A program made the position numbers and the translations under genes. The notes beneath the pieces were generated by a model. That model saw only the letters and a program-made list of their open reading frames with translations, ran no database searches and was not told where the DNA came from. Shown here in pieces: positions 1-7,989 of a stretch of 64,000 bases of DNA. Numbering within the stretch: the first letter of the stretch is position 1; each line of letters starts with the position of its first letter. Origin of the DNA: an uncultured Flavobacteriaceae bacterium (lineage in GTDB: Bacteria; Bacteroidota; Bacteroidia; Flavobacteriales; Flavobacteriaceae); NCBI GenBank assembly GCA_947498845.1, contig CANMLX010000018.1, forward strand, positions 1 through 64,000, given 5' to 3'.

Positions 1-32
1 TTTTCGGGGTTTTTATTTACCTTAATTTACGA

Positions 33-60
33 CAAAACCCTCGTATTTACAAGGGTTTTG
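33..60. terminator. Hairpin, probable terminator of the beta-helix lipoprotein gene
   Basis: A perfect 9-bp stem (33-41 with 52-60, CAAAACCCT/AGGGTTTTG) closes a 10-nt loop about 90 bases past the stop codon of the minus-strand lipoprotein gene. Neither side has a strong T-run, so intrinsic termination is likely but not certain. Confidence 0.45.
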
Positions 61-148
61 AGTATTCTGAATGAGCCTTTATAATAAATTCACGTCACAA
101 ATGTTGAAGAAAAAAATTCAACAAAAACTTATCACACTTTATAGACAT

Positions 149-2053
149 CTATGGTTGTGTGTTATTTTCTATATTCACATTTTGGGAACCGTTAACAATA
201 AAATCTGTATTAATCACATTATCAGTGATTGATATATTTTCACTATCCTCAATAAAATTATCCTTATTATCTAAGGAAATCATTTCACAATTAGTAAAGG
301 TAAGAGGCGAATTAATAGTTGCCTTTACTTTTCTTAAATTAATTGGTCGATAATTTACATTTATTTTTTCATCATGAATACTAACATTTTTAAACGTTCC
401 TCCTCTTGTGAAGTATCCAAAACTAATATCAACATTAGAGTTAAATTTATTTTTATAAAATTCTCCCCCGTCAATATTTCCAATTCCTAAAGCATTGGCA
501 TTATTTAAAAAATTATTATTATAAACTTTGAAATCTTTACCAGATAATACCATGGCATTACCATACCCTTCTATTGTATTATCGTATATGGAGTAATCAT
601 AATTTAATTCTTCTCCTTCAATTATTTTCGAGTTAATATTTATGGCATAATTATAAGGTTTACCATCTTCTTCTATTCTTGCTTTAAAATGGTTATCTCT
701 AATTATAATATCAAACGCCGCTATATTTCCTATTCTACTATCAAAAAAGTTATTCTCAATAGTTATTTTACTACAAGTAAACAAAACGACATCACCAGCA
801 AAATTCCCTGTAAATGTGTTTCCTCTTAATGTAACATTTTGAATTTTATTATATTCTAATAATCTTCCATTAACCCTTTGTCTCCAAGCTTCAAAACTAA
901 TACCATATTTTGGCCAAGTACCCGCAGAACTATAATCAACACCATTTGGGTTTTCTCCTTGAGCTGTATCTGTTATGTGACAATTCTCTATTAGAATTCC
1001 ATCTCCGTCCAGTAAGCTCAATCCGTTACGTCTAGATCTGGTTACTGTACTATTTCTTAAAGTTACATTTTGAGAAACGACCTCATTTGGTTGAGGTGTA
1101 CCGTCTTCATTCCTAATCAAGCTTCCATATACACTAAAACCATCTCCCGAAGCGTCTGATATATGTACATCATCCACTAATACATTCCTGCCTCCAGCTA
1201 TCAAAAAAACATGACCCCATTCGTGAGAATTTTTGGGTCTGTTCTTAATATCATTTACAGGTGAATAATCGTGTTCCCATCTATCTCCATGTAGATTTCC
1301 TCCAATAACATTTATATTTTCCCCTTTATAAATTCCAACTAGCACATAAGAGTGAGCTTCATTAGGTTGAACTCTTATATGTGTTTCATCAGTCATTTTT
1401 AAAGTAAAATTTGACGGTAACCAAATAGATCTTTCAATAGAATATTTAGAATTATCTAGAAATGATCGAACATCAAAATAAGCATCCATTTTCCCAATTT
1501 CAAATGTAGTTGCTCCCATGTCTTTAACAACTTTAATTAAGTTGTTAATTATTTCTTTATTTTTTAGAGCTACTTCATCCTTAACTTTACCTTCAACTAT
1601 TCCCCAACGATCTGGATAAAACTGAAATCTATCCTCTTGTAATTGAGGTCTAATACCTGTAATTATAACACTAGAGTTTAATAACTCTCCACTAATAACA
1701 CTATTACTGGAGAAATTTAATGTTCCGTTAATTATATTTCCCCCTTCTTCAAATGATAAGATCGTATTTACAGGTAAGTTAATCACTTTTCCTTGCAAGT
1801 CTATTTCACAATTAATTTCAATTGTAGAATTTGGTTCTGCTTCTTCTAAAGAATTGCAAGATTCTTCAACTTCTTCGTCTGGTTCTTCTTCTGGTTCTTC
1901 TTCTTCTTCCTCTTTTTCTTCTTCTTTCTCCTCTTCTTCTAATAATTCCTCTTTAACTATTTCTTCTTCAATGGCTTGATCATCATTACAAGATAAAATC
2001 ACCATGGGTGATATTATCAAAAACAATAAAATTCTTAATGTGATTTTTTTCAT
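149..2053 (-). CDS. Surface lipoprotein with right-handed parallel beta-helix
   Basis: This is a predicted outer-membrane lipoprotein of 634 residues. The start at 2053 is preferred over an upstream in-frame ATG at 2095 because it begins MKKITLRI and gives a clean signal peptide ending in lipobox ILSC (Cys22). NDD after the cysteine resembles Bacteroidota surface-export signals. Residues about 28-62 are nearly pure Glu, a likely spacer. From about residue 100 onward there are repeating short beta-strand units with Asn ladders, for example NVTLRNSTVTRSRRNG and NVTLRGNTFTGN, typical of the pectate-lyase or epimerase beta-helix fold. Polysaccharide binding, cleavage or epimerisation is plausible because a polysaccharide locus lies next to it. 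No catalytic residues can be assigned. A palindromic operator candidate lies about 60-120 bases upstream. Confidence 0.8.
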   Translation of the reverse strand: MKKITLRILLFLIISPMVILSCNDDQAIEEEIVKEELLEEEEKEEEKEEEEEEPEEEPDEEVEESCNSLEEAEPNSTIEINCEIDLQGKVINLPVNTILSFEEGGNIINGTLNFSSNSVISGELLNSSVIITGIRPQLQEDRFQFYPDRWGIVEGKVKDEVALKNKEIINNLIKVVKDMGATTFEIGKMDAYFDVRSFLDNSKYSIERSIWLPSNFTLKMTDETHIRVQPNEAHSYVLVGIYKGENINVIGGNLHGDRWEHDYSPVNDIKNRPKNSHEWGHVFLIAGGRNVLVDDVHISDASGDGFSVYGSLIRNEDGTPQPNEVVSQNVTLRNSTVTRSRRNGLSLLDGDGILIENCHITDTAQGENPNGVDYSSAGTWPKYGISFEAWRQRVNGRLLEYNKIQNVTLRGNTFTGNFAGDVVLFTCSKITIENNFFDSRIGNIAAFDIIIRDNHFKARIEEDGKPYNYAININSKIIEGEELNYDYSIYDNTIEGYGNAMVLSGKDFKVYNNNFLNNANALGIGNIDGGEFYKNKFNSNVDISFGYFTRGGTFKNVSIHDEKINVNYRPINLRKVKATINSPLTFTNCEMISLDNKDNFIEDSENISITDNVINTDFIVNGSQNVNIENNTQP

Positions 2054-2451
2054 GGCTATGTATGTGATTTGGGTGGCTAAACTAAATTTTACCAAAGCTA
2101 TTTAAAAAAAACGATTAAAATTTGTTTTTTTTCGACAAAATGCATGTTTTTCAAAAAACAAATCGATGAAATGCATAATTCGCCACGCAAAACACATTAT
2201 TTATATCTGCTATTTATGTTAAATCTGTACAATCAATTAAAATATTAGTATATTTTCCATCCTTCTATCTGGTTACAAAATATAATTTTACACCATTCCT
2301 TAATTTAAAATAATTGTAATAAAAAAAGTGGTAATATAATAAAACATTATAGTCTTTAGAGATTAAATTAAAACTAAATGTCAAAAAAATTAGGAACTTC
2401 AATATGCAGAACTATAGACTAGTTAAAGAATTTAAAAGCCTGAGATAGTGT
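2054..2451. other. Intergenic region with operator-like repeat
   Basis: No gene is seen in this 398-bp AT-rich gap between two minus-strand genes. The only structure is at 2112-2175, an imperfect inverted repeat with arms beginning CGATT and ending AATCG. It is followed by the block AATCGATGAAATGC, which recurs almost unchanged upstream of the CAP-domain lipoprotein gene near 43842. Confidence 0.5.
2112..2175. promoter_or_regulatory. Operator-like inverted repeat upstream of beta-helix lipoprotein
   Basis: An imperfect palindrome begins CGATTAAAA at 2112, has TTCGAC near its centre, and ends AATCGATGAAATGC at about 2175. It shares the TTCG core, the AATCG arm and the WTGAAATGC flank with the clearer palindrome at 43803-43856. 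Both lie about 110 bases upstream of a minus-strand lipoprotein start, suggesting a shared regulator. Confidence 0.4.
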
Positions 2452-4689
2452 TTAGCTAAATATTAACTCACCTACGCTCTCGTTAGTAAATTGTTTATAT
2501 AATATATTCGCTAATTTATTAGAAAAAATTGAAATTCTGCCTGCATGTTCAACATGCCAAACAGCACTATCATCGATTACATTTCCAGATAATAAAGGAC
2601 CGTTTATATATAAGTTTTTGGACGCTTCCATATCATTATTTACATAAAACCCCATGTTCGATTTATTAACAATACAAAGCTTATTATCAATTAAATTACC
2701 AATTATAGAATTTTTATTTTGGTTGTCTTCTAATTTAGAACTCCCCGTACAATTTATAATAACAGCTATTTCTTTATCGAAAGTGGTTATTTGTTTATCT
2801 GGATGTTGATAATCAAAAAAGATACCTTTATCTTGTTTAGTTTTATTACTTACAGCTACAAACCTTCCAGACAAACATGTTATCCTTTTATCTTTTTCTA
2901 GCTTAGATACACTATCAGAATAATGCATCCCAGCTTCTCTTTGCCTTTTTCCTATTTCATTACCATAGAAAGAAGCAAATAGTTCTTTTTGCTCTGTATT
3001 TAATTTTTCTATTAAATTACATACTGCAGGGGAGATTATCTTTGTAGAAAAAACAGCATTTAGTCCTTTTTTTTCGGCACTTTCAATATCTTCAATAGCT
3101 GCTTTATAAATATCTAATGCTTTTAAATCTTCAAAATCTTTTAGATTCAACAAGTTAACAGCATTAAAATCAACCGATTTATCTTTTATTCCTCCCTCCG
3201 AATCAGGAAATTTATTAAGCGTAGATAATGTATAAACATGATCTATTTTAGATATAATTTTTGAATTATCAGTTAACTTATATACCAGCTCAATACTACT
3301 TGCATTTGTGCCCAAAATCAAAATATTTATCTTTTGGTTTTGTCGTTCTACAAACTTTTTAACCTTAGAAAAAACCGATATAATATCTGGCTCATAAGGA
3401 TTATCTATTAAGAGTGCTTTTTCTGAAAACGAGCGCGTATTAGGTAGAATATTTTTTAACGGAGCTGTCCCAATACCTAATACTACTTTTTTTGTTTTAA
3501 TACTACCCTTATTTTTCAAAGAAACAACATGTTCTTCTTTATTTTTCTCTATGTTTAATACTTCATCGTTTATAAAATCTACATCCACAATGCCTTTGTT
3601 TTGTAGAGCATAAACTTTCCTATTTGCAATTAAAGAAATATACTTACCAAAAAAATGTCTAGGAATGTATAAAGGCTTCCAATTATTTTTTTCAATATCT
3701 TCTTTGTTTTTCTCGTACCATTCTTTAGTTAGATGTCCGCCTTCAAAAAGAGTTTCTTCTATTAACCAATTTTTATTATGATTTAGCCACGCTATAAACT
3801 TATCCAATTCTTCATTGGGCAAAAACGCACTTAAGGGTTTAATAAGTAATGTAGATTGGGAAGATCTGTAACCGTAAGGAATTCCGGTATGAAATTCATC
3901 ACTCTTTTCAATTATAGAAATCTTTAAAGGTTTTGTGATGGTTTCATAATCTTGTTCTATTTTTTCCAGAAACTTTATTAGTGTAAAAGACGTAGCTATT
4001 CCCGAACCTACAAATGCAATATCACCAACAACATTCTTTATTTGAGGGGTTTGGGTTTTAATTATTCTACCTGGATTCCCTACAACAGTTGAATAGTCTG
4101 GAACATCTTTTATTATAACAGCACCAGCACCAATAGTACACCATTTCCCTATTTTAACTTGAGGAATTACAACAGCTCCTACGCCTACATGCGAACCTTC
4201 TCCAACTTCTACATGACCACATAATGCTGCTTGTGGTGAAATATGTGCATAGTCACCTATTATGTTATCATGATCTATGCTCGCTGCTGTATTAATAATT
4301 ACATGCTTTCCTATTTTTGTATTAGGTTGAATAACAGCTCCTGCAAAAACTACGGTTCCATCTCCAATTATTGAATCTTTTGATACTATTGCAGTTGGGT
4401 GGATTGCTTTTGCATATTGACAGTCTAATAAATACGAAATTTCTGCCCTTTCTCTATTATTCCCTATTGATATAATAAATGGATCTCCCGAGTGGGGAAA
4501 TTCATCTAATTTCAATCTTACGCCTTCATATACTTTAGCTACTTTAAAATGCGCTCGTAGCGAATTATCATCAAAATACAATTCAACATTTTTCCCACTA
4601 AGATTAAGTGTTTCCTTTATAACTTGAGAATGACCTCCAGCACCATAAAGTCTAATACTTTTAATAGCATTTAATTTATTATTACTCAT
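2452..4689 (-). CDS. NeuD/PglD-type acyltransferase fused to FAD/NAD(P)-binding protein
   Basis: This is a two-domain protein of 745 residues. Residues 1-212 are a PglD/NeuD-type sugar O- or N-acyltransferase: a nucleotide-binding N-terminus (YGAGGHSQVIKE, 15-26), hexapeptide repeats forming a left-handed beta-helix (about 97-195), and the general-base region SIDHD with His140. Residues about 222-745 resemble the FAD-NAD(P)-binding family, with AFVGSGIATS at 225-234, IPYGYRSSQSTLLIKP, and late VVLGIGTAP and NCTG motifs. Each domain is normally a separate protein. The gene diverges from the GT4 gene and sits in a polysaccharide locus, so it may acylate and oxidise or reduce a precursor sugar. 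The substrate is unknown. Domain calls are firm; function is inferred. Confidence 0.8.
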   Translation of the reverse strand: MSNNKLNAIKSIRLYGAGGHSQVIKETLNLSGKNVELYFDDNSLRAHFKVAKVYEGVRLKLDEFPHSGDPFIISIGNNRERAEISYLLDCQYAKAIHPTAIVSKDSIIGDGTVVFAGAVIQPNTKIGKHVIINTAASIDHDNIIGDYAHISPQAALCGHVEVGEGSHVGVGAVVIPQVKIGKWCTIGAGAVIIKDVPDYSTVVGNPGRIIKTQTPQIKNVVGDIAFVGSGIATSFTLIKFLEKIEQDYETITKPLKISIIEKSDEFHTGIPYGYRSSQSTLLIKPLSAFLPNEELDKFIAWLNHNKNWLIEETLFEGGHLTKEWYEKNKEDIEKNNWKPLYIPRHFFGKYISLIANRKVYALQNKGIVDVDFINDEVLNIEKNKEEHVVSLKNKGSIKTKKVVLGIGTAPLKNILPNTRSFSEKALLIDNPYEPDIISVFSKVKKFVERQNQKINILILGTNASSIELVYKLTDNSKIISKIDHVYTLSTLNKFPDSEGGIKDKSVDFNAVNLLNLKDFEDLKALDIYKAAIEDIESAEKKGLNAVFSTKIISPAVCNLIEKLNTEQKELFASFYGNEIGKRQREAGMHYSDSVSKLEKDKRITCLSGRFVAVSNKTKQDKGIFFDYQHPDKQITTFDKEIAVIINCTGSSKLEDNQNKNSIIGNLIDNKLCIVNKSNMGFYVNNDMEASKNLYINGPLLSGNVIDDSAVWHVEHAGRISIFSNKLANILYKQFTNESVGELIFS

Positions 4690-5067
4690 GTACTTATCCT
4701 AATTCATTAAAAACAAAACACTTATCAAGCGACAAATAACGTCCAAAAAAAGCAAAAAACAAAAGATTACTATGTAATTTCCTGCACGAAAACTACTATT
4801 TTTAATATGGAAACGTACATAAAGTTTACTTGTTTTAATTTCACATTAAATAATTTATTTCAATGCCTTTTTCAGTACATAATTAACTGTTTTTCCACAA
4901 AATAACAAAAAAAGCTTGTTAACAAATTAATAATCTATACTTAATGTTTACAATATGCAAATTCACCTATTTTATGATTGATTAATTTACTAAGTAATAA
5001 TCTAAGCTGTAAAGATTACTTTTATATATTTGCTCTGGTAATTTTATTGCATTCAAACGCAATTTAT
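4690..5067. other. Divergent promoter region
   Basis: This 378-bp gap separates the minus-strand acyltransferase/FAD gene from the plus-strand glycosyltransferase. It is AT-rich and holds no convincing ORF or repeat. The one recognisable signal is the -7-like element at 5025-5032. Confidence 0.5.
5025..5032 (+). promoter_or_regulatory. Bacteroidota -7 element before GT4 gene
   Basis: TATATTTG fits the TAnnTTTG -7 consensus of Bacteroidota housekeeping promoters. It lies 36 bases before the preferred ATG at 5068, so transcription would begin downstream of the longer possible start at 4978. No good -33 TTTG is visible. Confidence 0.45.
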
Positions 5068-6216
5068 ATGAAAAAAATAATAAGGGTAACTACCGTACCT
5101 ATTTCTTTAGGAGGTTTACTAGAGGGGCAATTAAAGTTCATGTCACAACATTTTGATATAATTGGTGTGTCTTCATCAGGAAAAAACAATGACCTTGAAA
5201 AAGTTTCGTTGGATGAAGGGGTTCCTACATATGCAATCGAAATGACAAGAAAGATCACTCCTATAAAAGATATTATTGCCGTTTATAAATTATACAAATT
5301 ATTTAAAAGAGAAAAGCCTTTTATTGTTCATTCACACACACCTAAAGCTGGAACTTTATCAATGTTAGCCGCAAAATTAGCTAATGTTCCCCATAGACTG
5401 CATACCATAGCAGGGTTACCATTATTAGTTGCGTCTGGTTTTAAACGCTTTATTTTAAATACTGTTGAAAAAATAACGTATAGCTGCGCTACAAAAATTT
5501 ACCCAAATTCATTCGGATTAAAGCATATTATCCTTGATCATAAATTTACCAAAGAAGAAAAACTGCAAGTAATTGCAAAAGGAAGTTCCAATGGAATTGA
5601 TACAAATCGGTTTAATCCCAATAAGGATAAAGATCAAAATAAAAAACTACAATTAAAGAAAGACCTCAATATACTTGATACAGATTTTGTATTCGTTTTT
5701 GTTGGCAGACTAGTATCAGACAAAGGTGTTAACGAGCTTATCGAGGCTTTTGAAAAAATTAGCAAGAAGCAAAATAACGTAAAATTGTTACTCGTTGGAA
5801 CTTACGAAAACGAATTAGACCCATTATTGCCAAAAACAATTCATGTGATTGAAAATAATAAAAATATTATTTCTACAGGTTGGGTTGATGATGTTTATCC
5901 ATATTTTACAATATCTGATGTATTAACTTTCCCAAGTTATCGCGAGGGTTTCCCTAATGTTGTTATGCAAGCTGGTGCAATGGGGTTACCTTCTATAGTT
6001 ACAGACATTAATGGTTGTAATGAAATTATAATTGAAGGAAAAAATGGCACAATTATACCTGTGGAAAATTCTGATATTTTACATTCTAAAATGCTTCAAA
6101 TTTTATCTAATAAACTAAAATACAGTTCAGAAGCCTGTCGAGAATTAATTGTTTCAAGATATAGCAGGCAAGTTATTTGGGATGCATTGTTAGAAGAATA
6201 TCAAAAACTCAAATAA
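5068..6216 (+). CDS. GT4-family glycosyltransferase
   Basis: This 382-residue GT-B fold glycosyltransferase probably adds a sugar to an undecaprenyl-linked oligosaccharide on the cytoplasmic face. The start at 5068 (MKKIIRVTTVP) is chosen because the family begins this way and because a -7 element lies between it and the longer start at 4978. The N-terminal acceptor domain has HSHTPKAGTLSMLAA and HTIAGLPLL. The donor domain has VFVGRLVSDKGVNEL and FPSYREGFPNVVMQAGAMG. In the E-x7-E signature the second Glu is Gln (EGFPNVVMQ), which I believe recurs in this Bacteroidota subfamily. It is followed, after a repeat-containing gap, by two phosphoglycosyl transferases. Sugar specificity cannot be read from the sequence. 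Confidence 0.85.
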   Translation: MKKIIRVTTVPISLGGLLEGQLKFMSQHFDIIGVSSSGKNNDLEKVSLDEGVPTYAIEMTRKITPIKDIIAVYKLYKLFKREKPFIVHSHTPKAGTLSMLAAKLANVPHRLHTIAGLPLLVASGFKRFILNTVEKITYSCATKIYPNSFGLKHIILDHKFTKEEKLQVIAKGSSNGIDTNRFNPNKDKDQNKKLQLKKDLNILDTDFVFVFVGRLVSDKGVNELIEAFEKISKKQNNVKLLLVGTYENELDPLLPKTIHVIENNKNIISTGWVDDVYPYFTISDVLTFPSYREGFPNVVMQAGAMGLPSIVTDINGCNEIIIEGKNGTIIPVENSDILHSKMLQILSNKLKYSSEACRELIVSRYSRQVIWDALLEEYQKLK

Positions 6217-6334
6217 AAAACCAACCACGTCTTAATATCTTACATTATTCATAACAAAAACAAATAAGACGCATTATAAATAGTAATGAGACTTATTTCT
6301 AGTAGTTACAAAACTTGTTTATTTAGTTTCTAAT

Positions 6335-6566
6335 TTAACCCGTGGTGCATTTAAACAAAATTCTGTCAGTTTGAGTGAATTTTATGATTGAAGTGAGTAA
6401 AATTTGTATCGAGAATTGGAATTTTGGTCTTTACAATTAGTTCTCGATACGATTTTTAAGCTTCGCTTGGTATCTTCAATCAAAATATATTTTGATTTCG
6501 ATAATCTCAAAATCACTCGAACCGACATTTATTAGATATTTTATTTCTAAATGCACCACGGGTTAA
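6335..6566. repeat. Palindromic dispersed element, family 2, copy 1
   Basis: The outer arms are a perfect 19-bp inverted repeat (6335-6353 and 6548-6566). A second nested pair, 6364-6378 with 6513-6527, matches at 13 of 15 positions (TGTCAGTTTGAGTGA). The right half, 6458-6508, contains AAGCTTCGCTTGGTATCTTC and ATATATTTTG, closely repeated at 63404-63453. No ORF lies inside. It looks like a MITE- or REP-like element. Confidence 0.75.
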
Positions 6567-6659
6567 TTTAACTTAATATTACTTAGAGAACAGTTAATCG
6601 ATAAAACAAGAATCAAAAACAGAATTATTTAAATACAAACTACAAATAATACAGATAGT

Positions 6660-6667
6660 TATATATT
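6660..6667 (+). promoter_or_regulatory. -7-like promoter element before the sugar transferases
   Basis: TATATTTG matches TAnnTTTG and lies 87 bases before the first sugar transferase. It would drive the 6755-9782 group, whose genes overlap or nearly abut. No clear -33 element is visible. Confidence 0.4.
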
Positions 6668-6754
6668 TGCCAAAGTTATTATTTTAGATAGCATAAGGTA
6701 TGGATAATTGTAATTTTTATATCCATTGTAATTATTTCTGAATGTTATATTTTT

Positions 6755-7378
6755 ATGAAATATAAAAATACTATTAAGTCCATATTAGATTATTTTGCAG
6801 CATTATTAGCCCTAATATTCTTTTCTCCAATACTTATAATTTTCTCCATATTATTGTTTTTCGCAAATAAAGGCAAACCCTTTTTTTATCAAACAAGACC
6901 AGGTAAAGATGAAAACCTGTTCAAGATCATTAAGTTTAAAACAATGACCGATAAAAAAGATGCTGCTGGTAATTTATTACCCGATAAAAATAGATTAACA
7001 ACCATAGGTAAAATAGTAAGAAAAACATCTATAGACGAATTGCCTCAACTTATAAATATACTCAAGGGAGACATGAGTTTTATTGGGCCTCGTCCTTTAC
7101 TAGTAAGATACCTTCCACATTACACTGAAAAGGAAAAATTACGCCATAGTGTAAAACCTGGAATAACTGGTTTGGCTCAAGTATCTGGTAGAAACGTATT
7201 AAATTGGGATGATCGCCTACAAAAAGATGTAGAATATGTAGAAAACCTTACCTTAAGGCTAGATTTTAAAATTTTTTTTAAAACTATTAAAAATGTTTTG
7301 GCATCTAAAGATATTGTAGTAGATCCATCATCTATAATGGATGATTTAGAAAAAATTAGAACAAAAAATAATACATAA
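6755..7378 (+). CDS. PglC-like phosphoglycosyl transferase 1
   Basis: This monotopic sugar-phosphate transferase (bacterial sugar transferase family, 207 residues) is expected to start glycan synthesis by moving a sugar-1-phosphate from a UDP-sugar to undecaprenyl phosphate. It has one N-terminal hydrophobic segment (about 12-38), then TRPGKDENLFKIIKFKTM, the catalytic Asp-Glu dyad in SIDELPQLINILKGDMS, GPRPLL, and PGITGLAQVSGRN. The length matches the minimal PglC form without the extra membrane domains of WbaP. It is followed 11 bases later by a close paralogue, so one locus carries two initiating enzymes. Confidence 0.9.
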   Translation: MKYKNTIKSILDYFAALLALIFFSPILIIFSILLFFANKGKPFFYQTRPGKDENLFKIIKFKTMTDKKDAAGNLLPDKNRLTTIGKIVRKTSIDELPQLINILKGDMSFIGPRPLLVRYLPHYTEKEKLRHSVKPGITGLAQVSGRNVLNWDDRLQKDVEYVENLTLRLDFKIFFKTIKNVLASKDIVVDPSSIMDDLEKIRTKNNT

Positions 7379-7389
7379 AAACTCAATTA

Positions 7390-7989
7390 ATGATTTACAG
7401 AACTATTAAACACATTATAGATTTTATTTCGGCTCTTTTGGCTTTTACAATACTATCTCCTGTGTTCTTTATTTTATTAATTATATTATTAATAGTCAAC
7501 AGAGGAAGCGCATTCTTTTTACAGGAACGCCCTGGAAAGAATGAAAAAATCTTTAAAATAATCAAGTTTAAAACAATGAGAGATCAAAAACCAAATGAAT
7601 ATGCTCATAATTTAAACAGAGTTACTAAGGTAGGTAATATTATAAGAAAGTACTCTTTAGATGAAATCCCCCAACTTATTAACGTTATTAAAGGAGATAT
7701 GAGTATCGTTGGCCCCAGACCTTTATTAGTAAAATATTTACCGCTTTATAATAAACGTCAAAAAAAACGACATAATGTACGTCCAGGTATAACAGGCTGG
7801 GCACAAGTTAAAGGAAGAAACGCTATTTCTTGGGATCAAAAATTCGAACATGATGTTTACTATGTCGAAAATCAATCCTTAACCTTAGATATAAAAGTAA
7901 TTCTACTTACTATAAAAAGACTAATTAAGCCAGAGGGAATAAATAATAACGATAACCTTAATATGCCCGAATTTATTGGATCGAAATGA
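7390..7989 (+). CDS. PglC-like phosphoglycosyl transferase 2
   Basis: This 199-residue protein is a second sugar-phosphate transferase with the same plan as its upstream neighbour: an N-terminal membrane segment, ERPGKNEKIFKIIKFKTM, the dyad in YSLDEIPQLINVIKGDMS, GPRPLL and PGITGWAQVKGRN. Its final TGA overlaps the ATG of the next gene (ATGA at 7986-7989), so it is probably translationally coupled to the NeuD-FemAB fusion, as PglC is functionally coupled to PglD elsewhere. The tandem pair suggests duplication followed by divergence in sugar specificity. Confidence 0.9.
   Translation: MIYRTIKHIIDFISALLAFTILSPVFFILLIILLIVNRGSAFFLQERPGKNEKIFKIIKFKTMRDQKPNEYAHNLNRVTKVGNIIRKYSLDEIPQLINVIKGDMSIVGPRPLLVKYLPLYNKRQKKRHNVRPGITGWAQVKGRNAISWDQKFEHDVYYVENQSLTLDIKVILLTIKRLIKPEGINNNDNLNMPEFIGSK

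Larger units (their letters stand above)
6217..6754. other. 538-bp gap containing a palindromic element
   Basis: No coding region is seen between the GT4 gene and the first sugar transferase. Most of the gap is occupied by the inverted-repeat element at 6335-6566. A -7-like TATATTTG at 6660-6667 serves the downstream gene. Confidence 0.6.

Noticed and set aside
149..353. Antisense ORFs inside the beta-helix lipoprotein gene and similar 60-95-codon frames opposite other genes
   Set aside because: They lie wholly within well-supported genes on the other strand, show no domain and have low-complexity AT-rich translations.
6335..6566. Insertion sequence
   Set aside because: Terminal inverted repeats are present but there is no transposase frame or remnant inside; treated as a MITE-like repeat.
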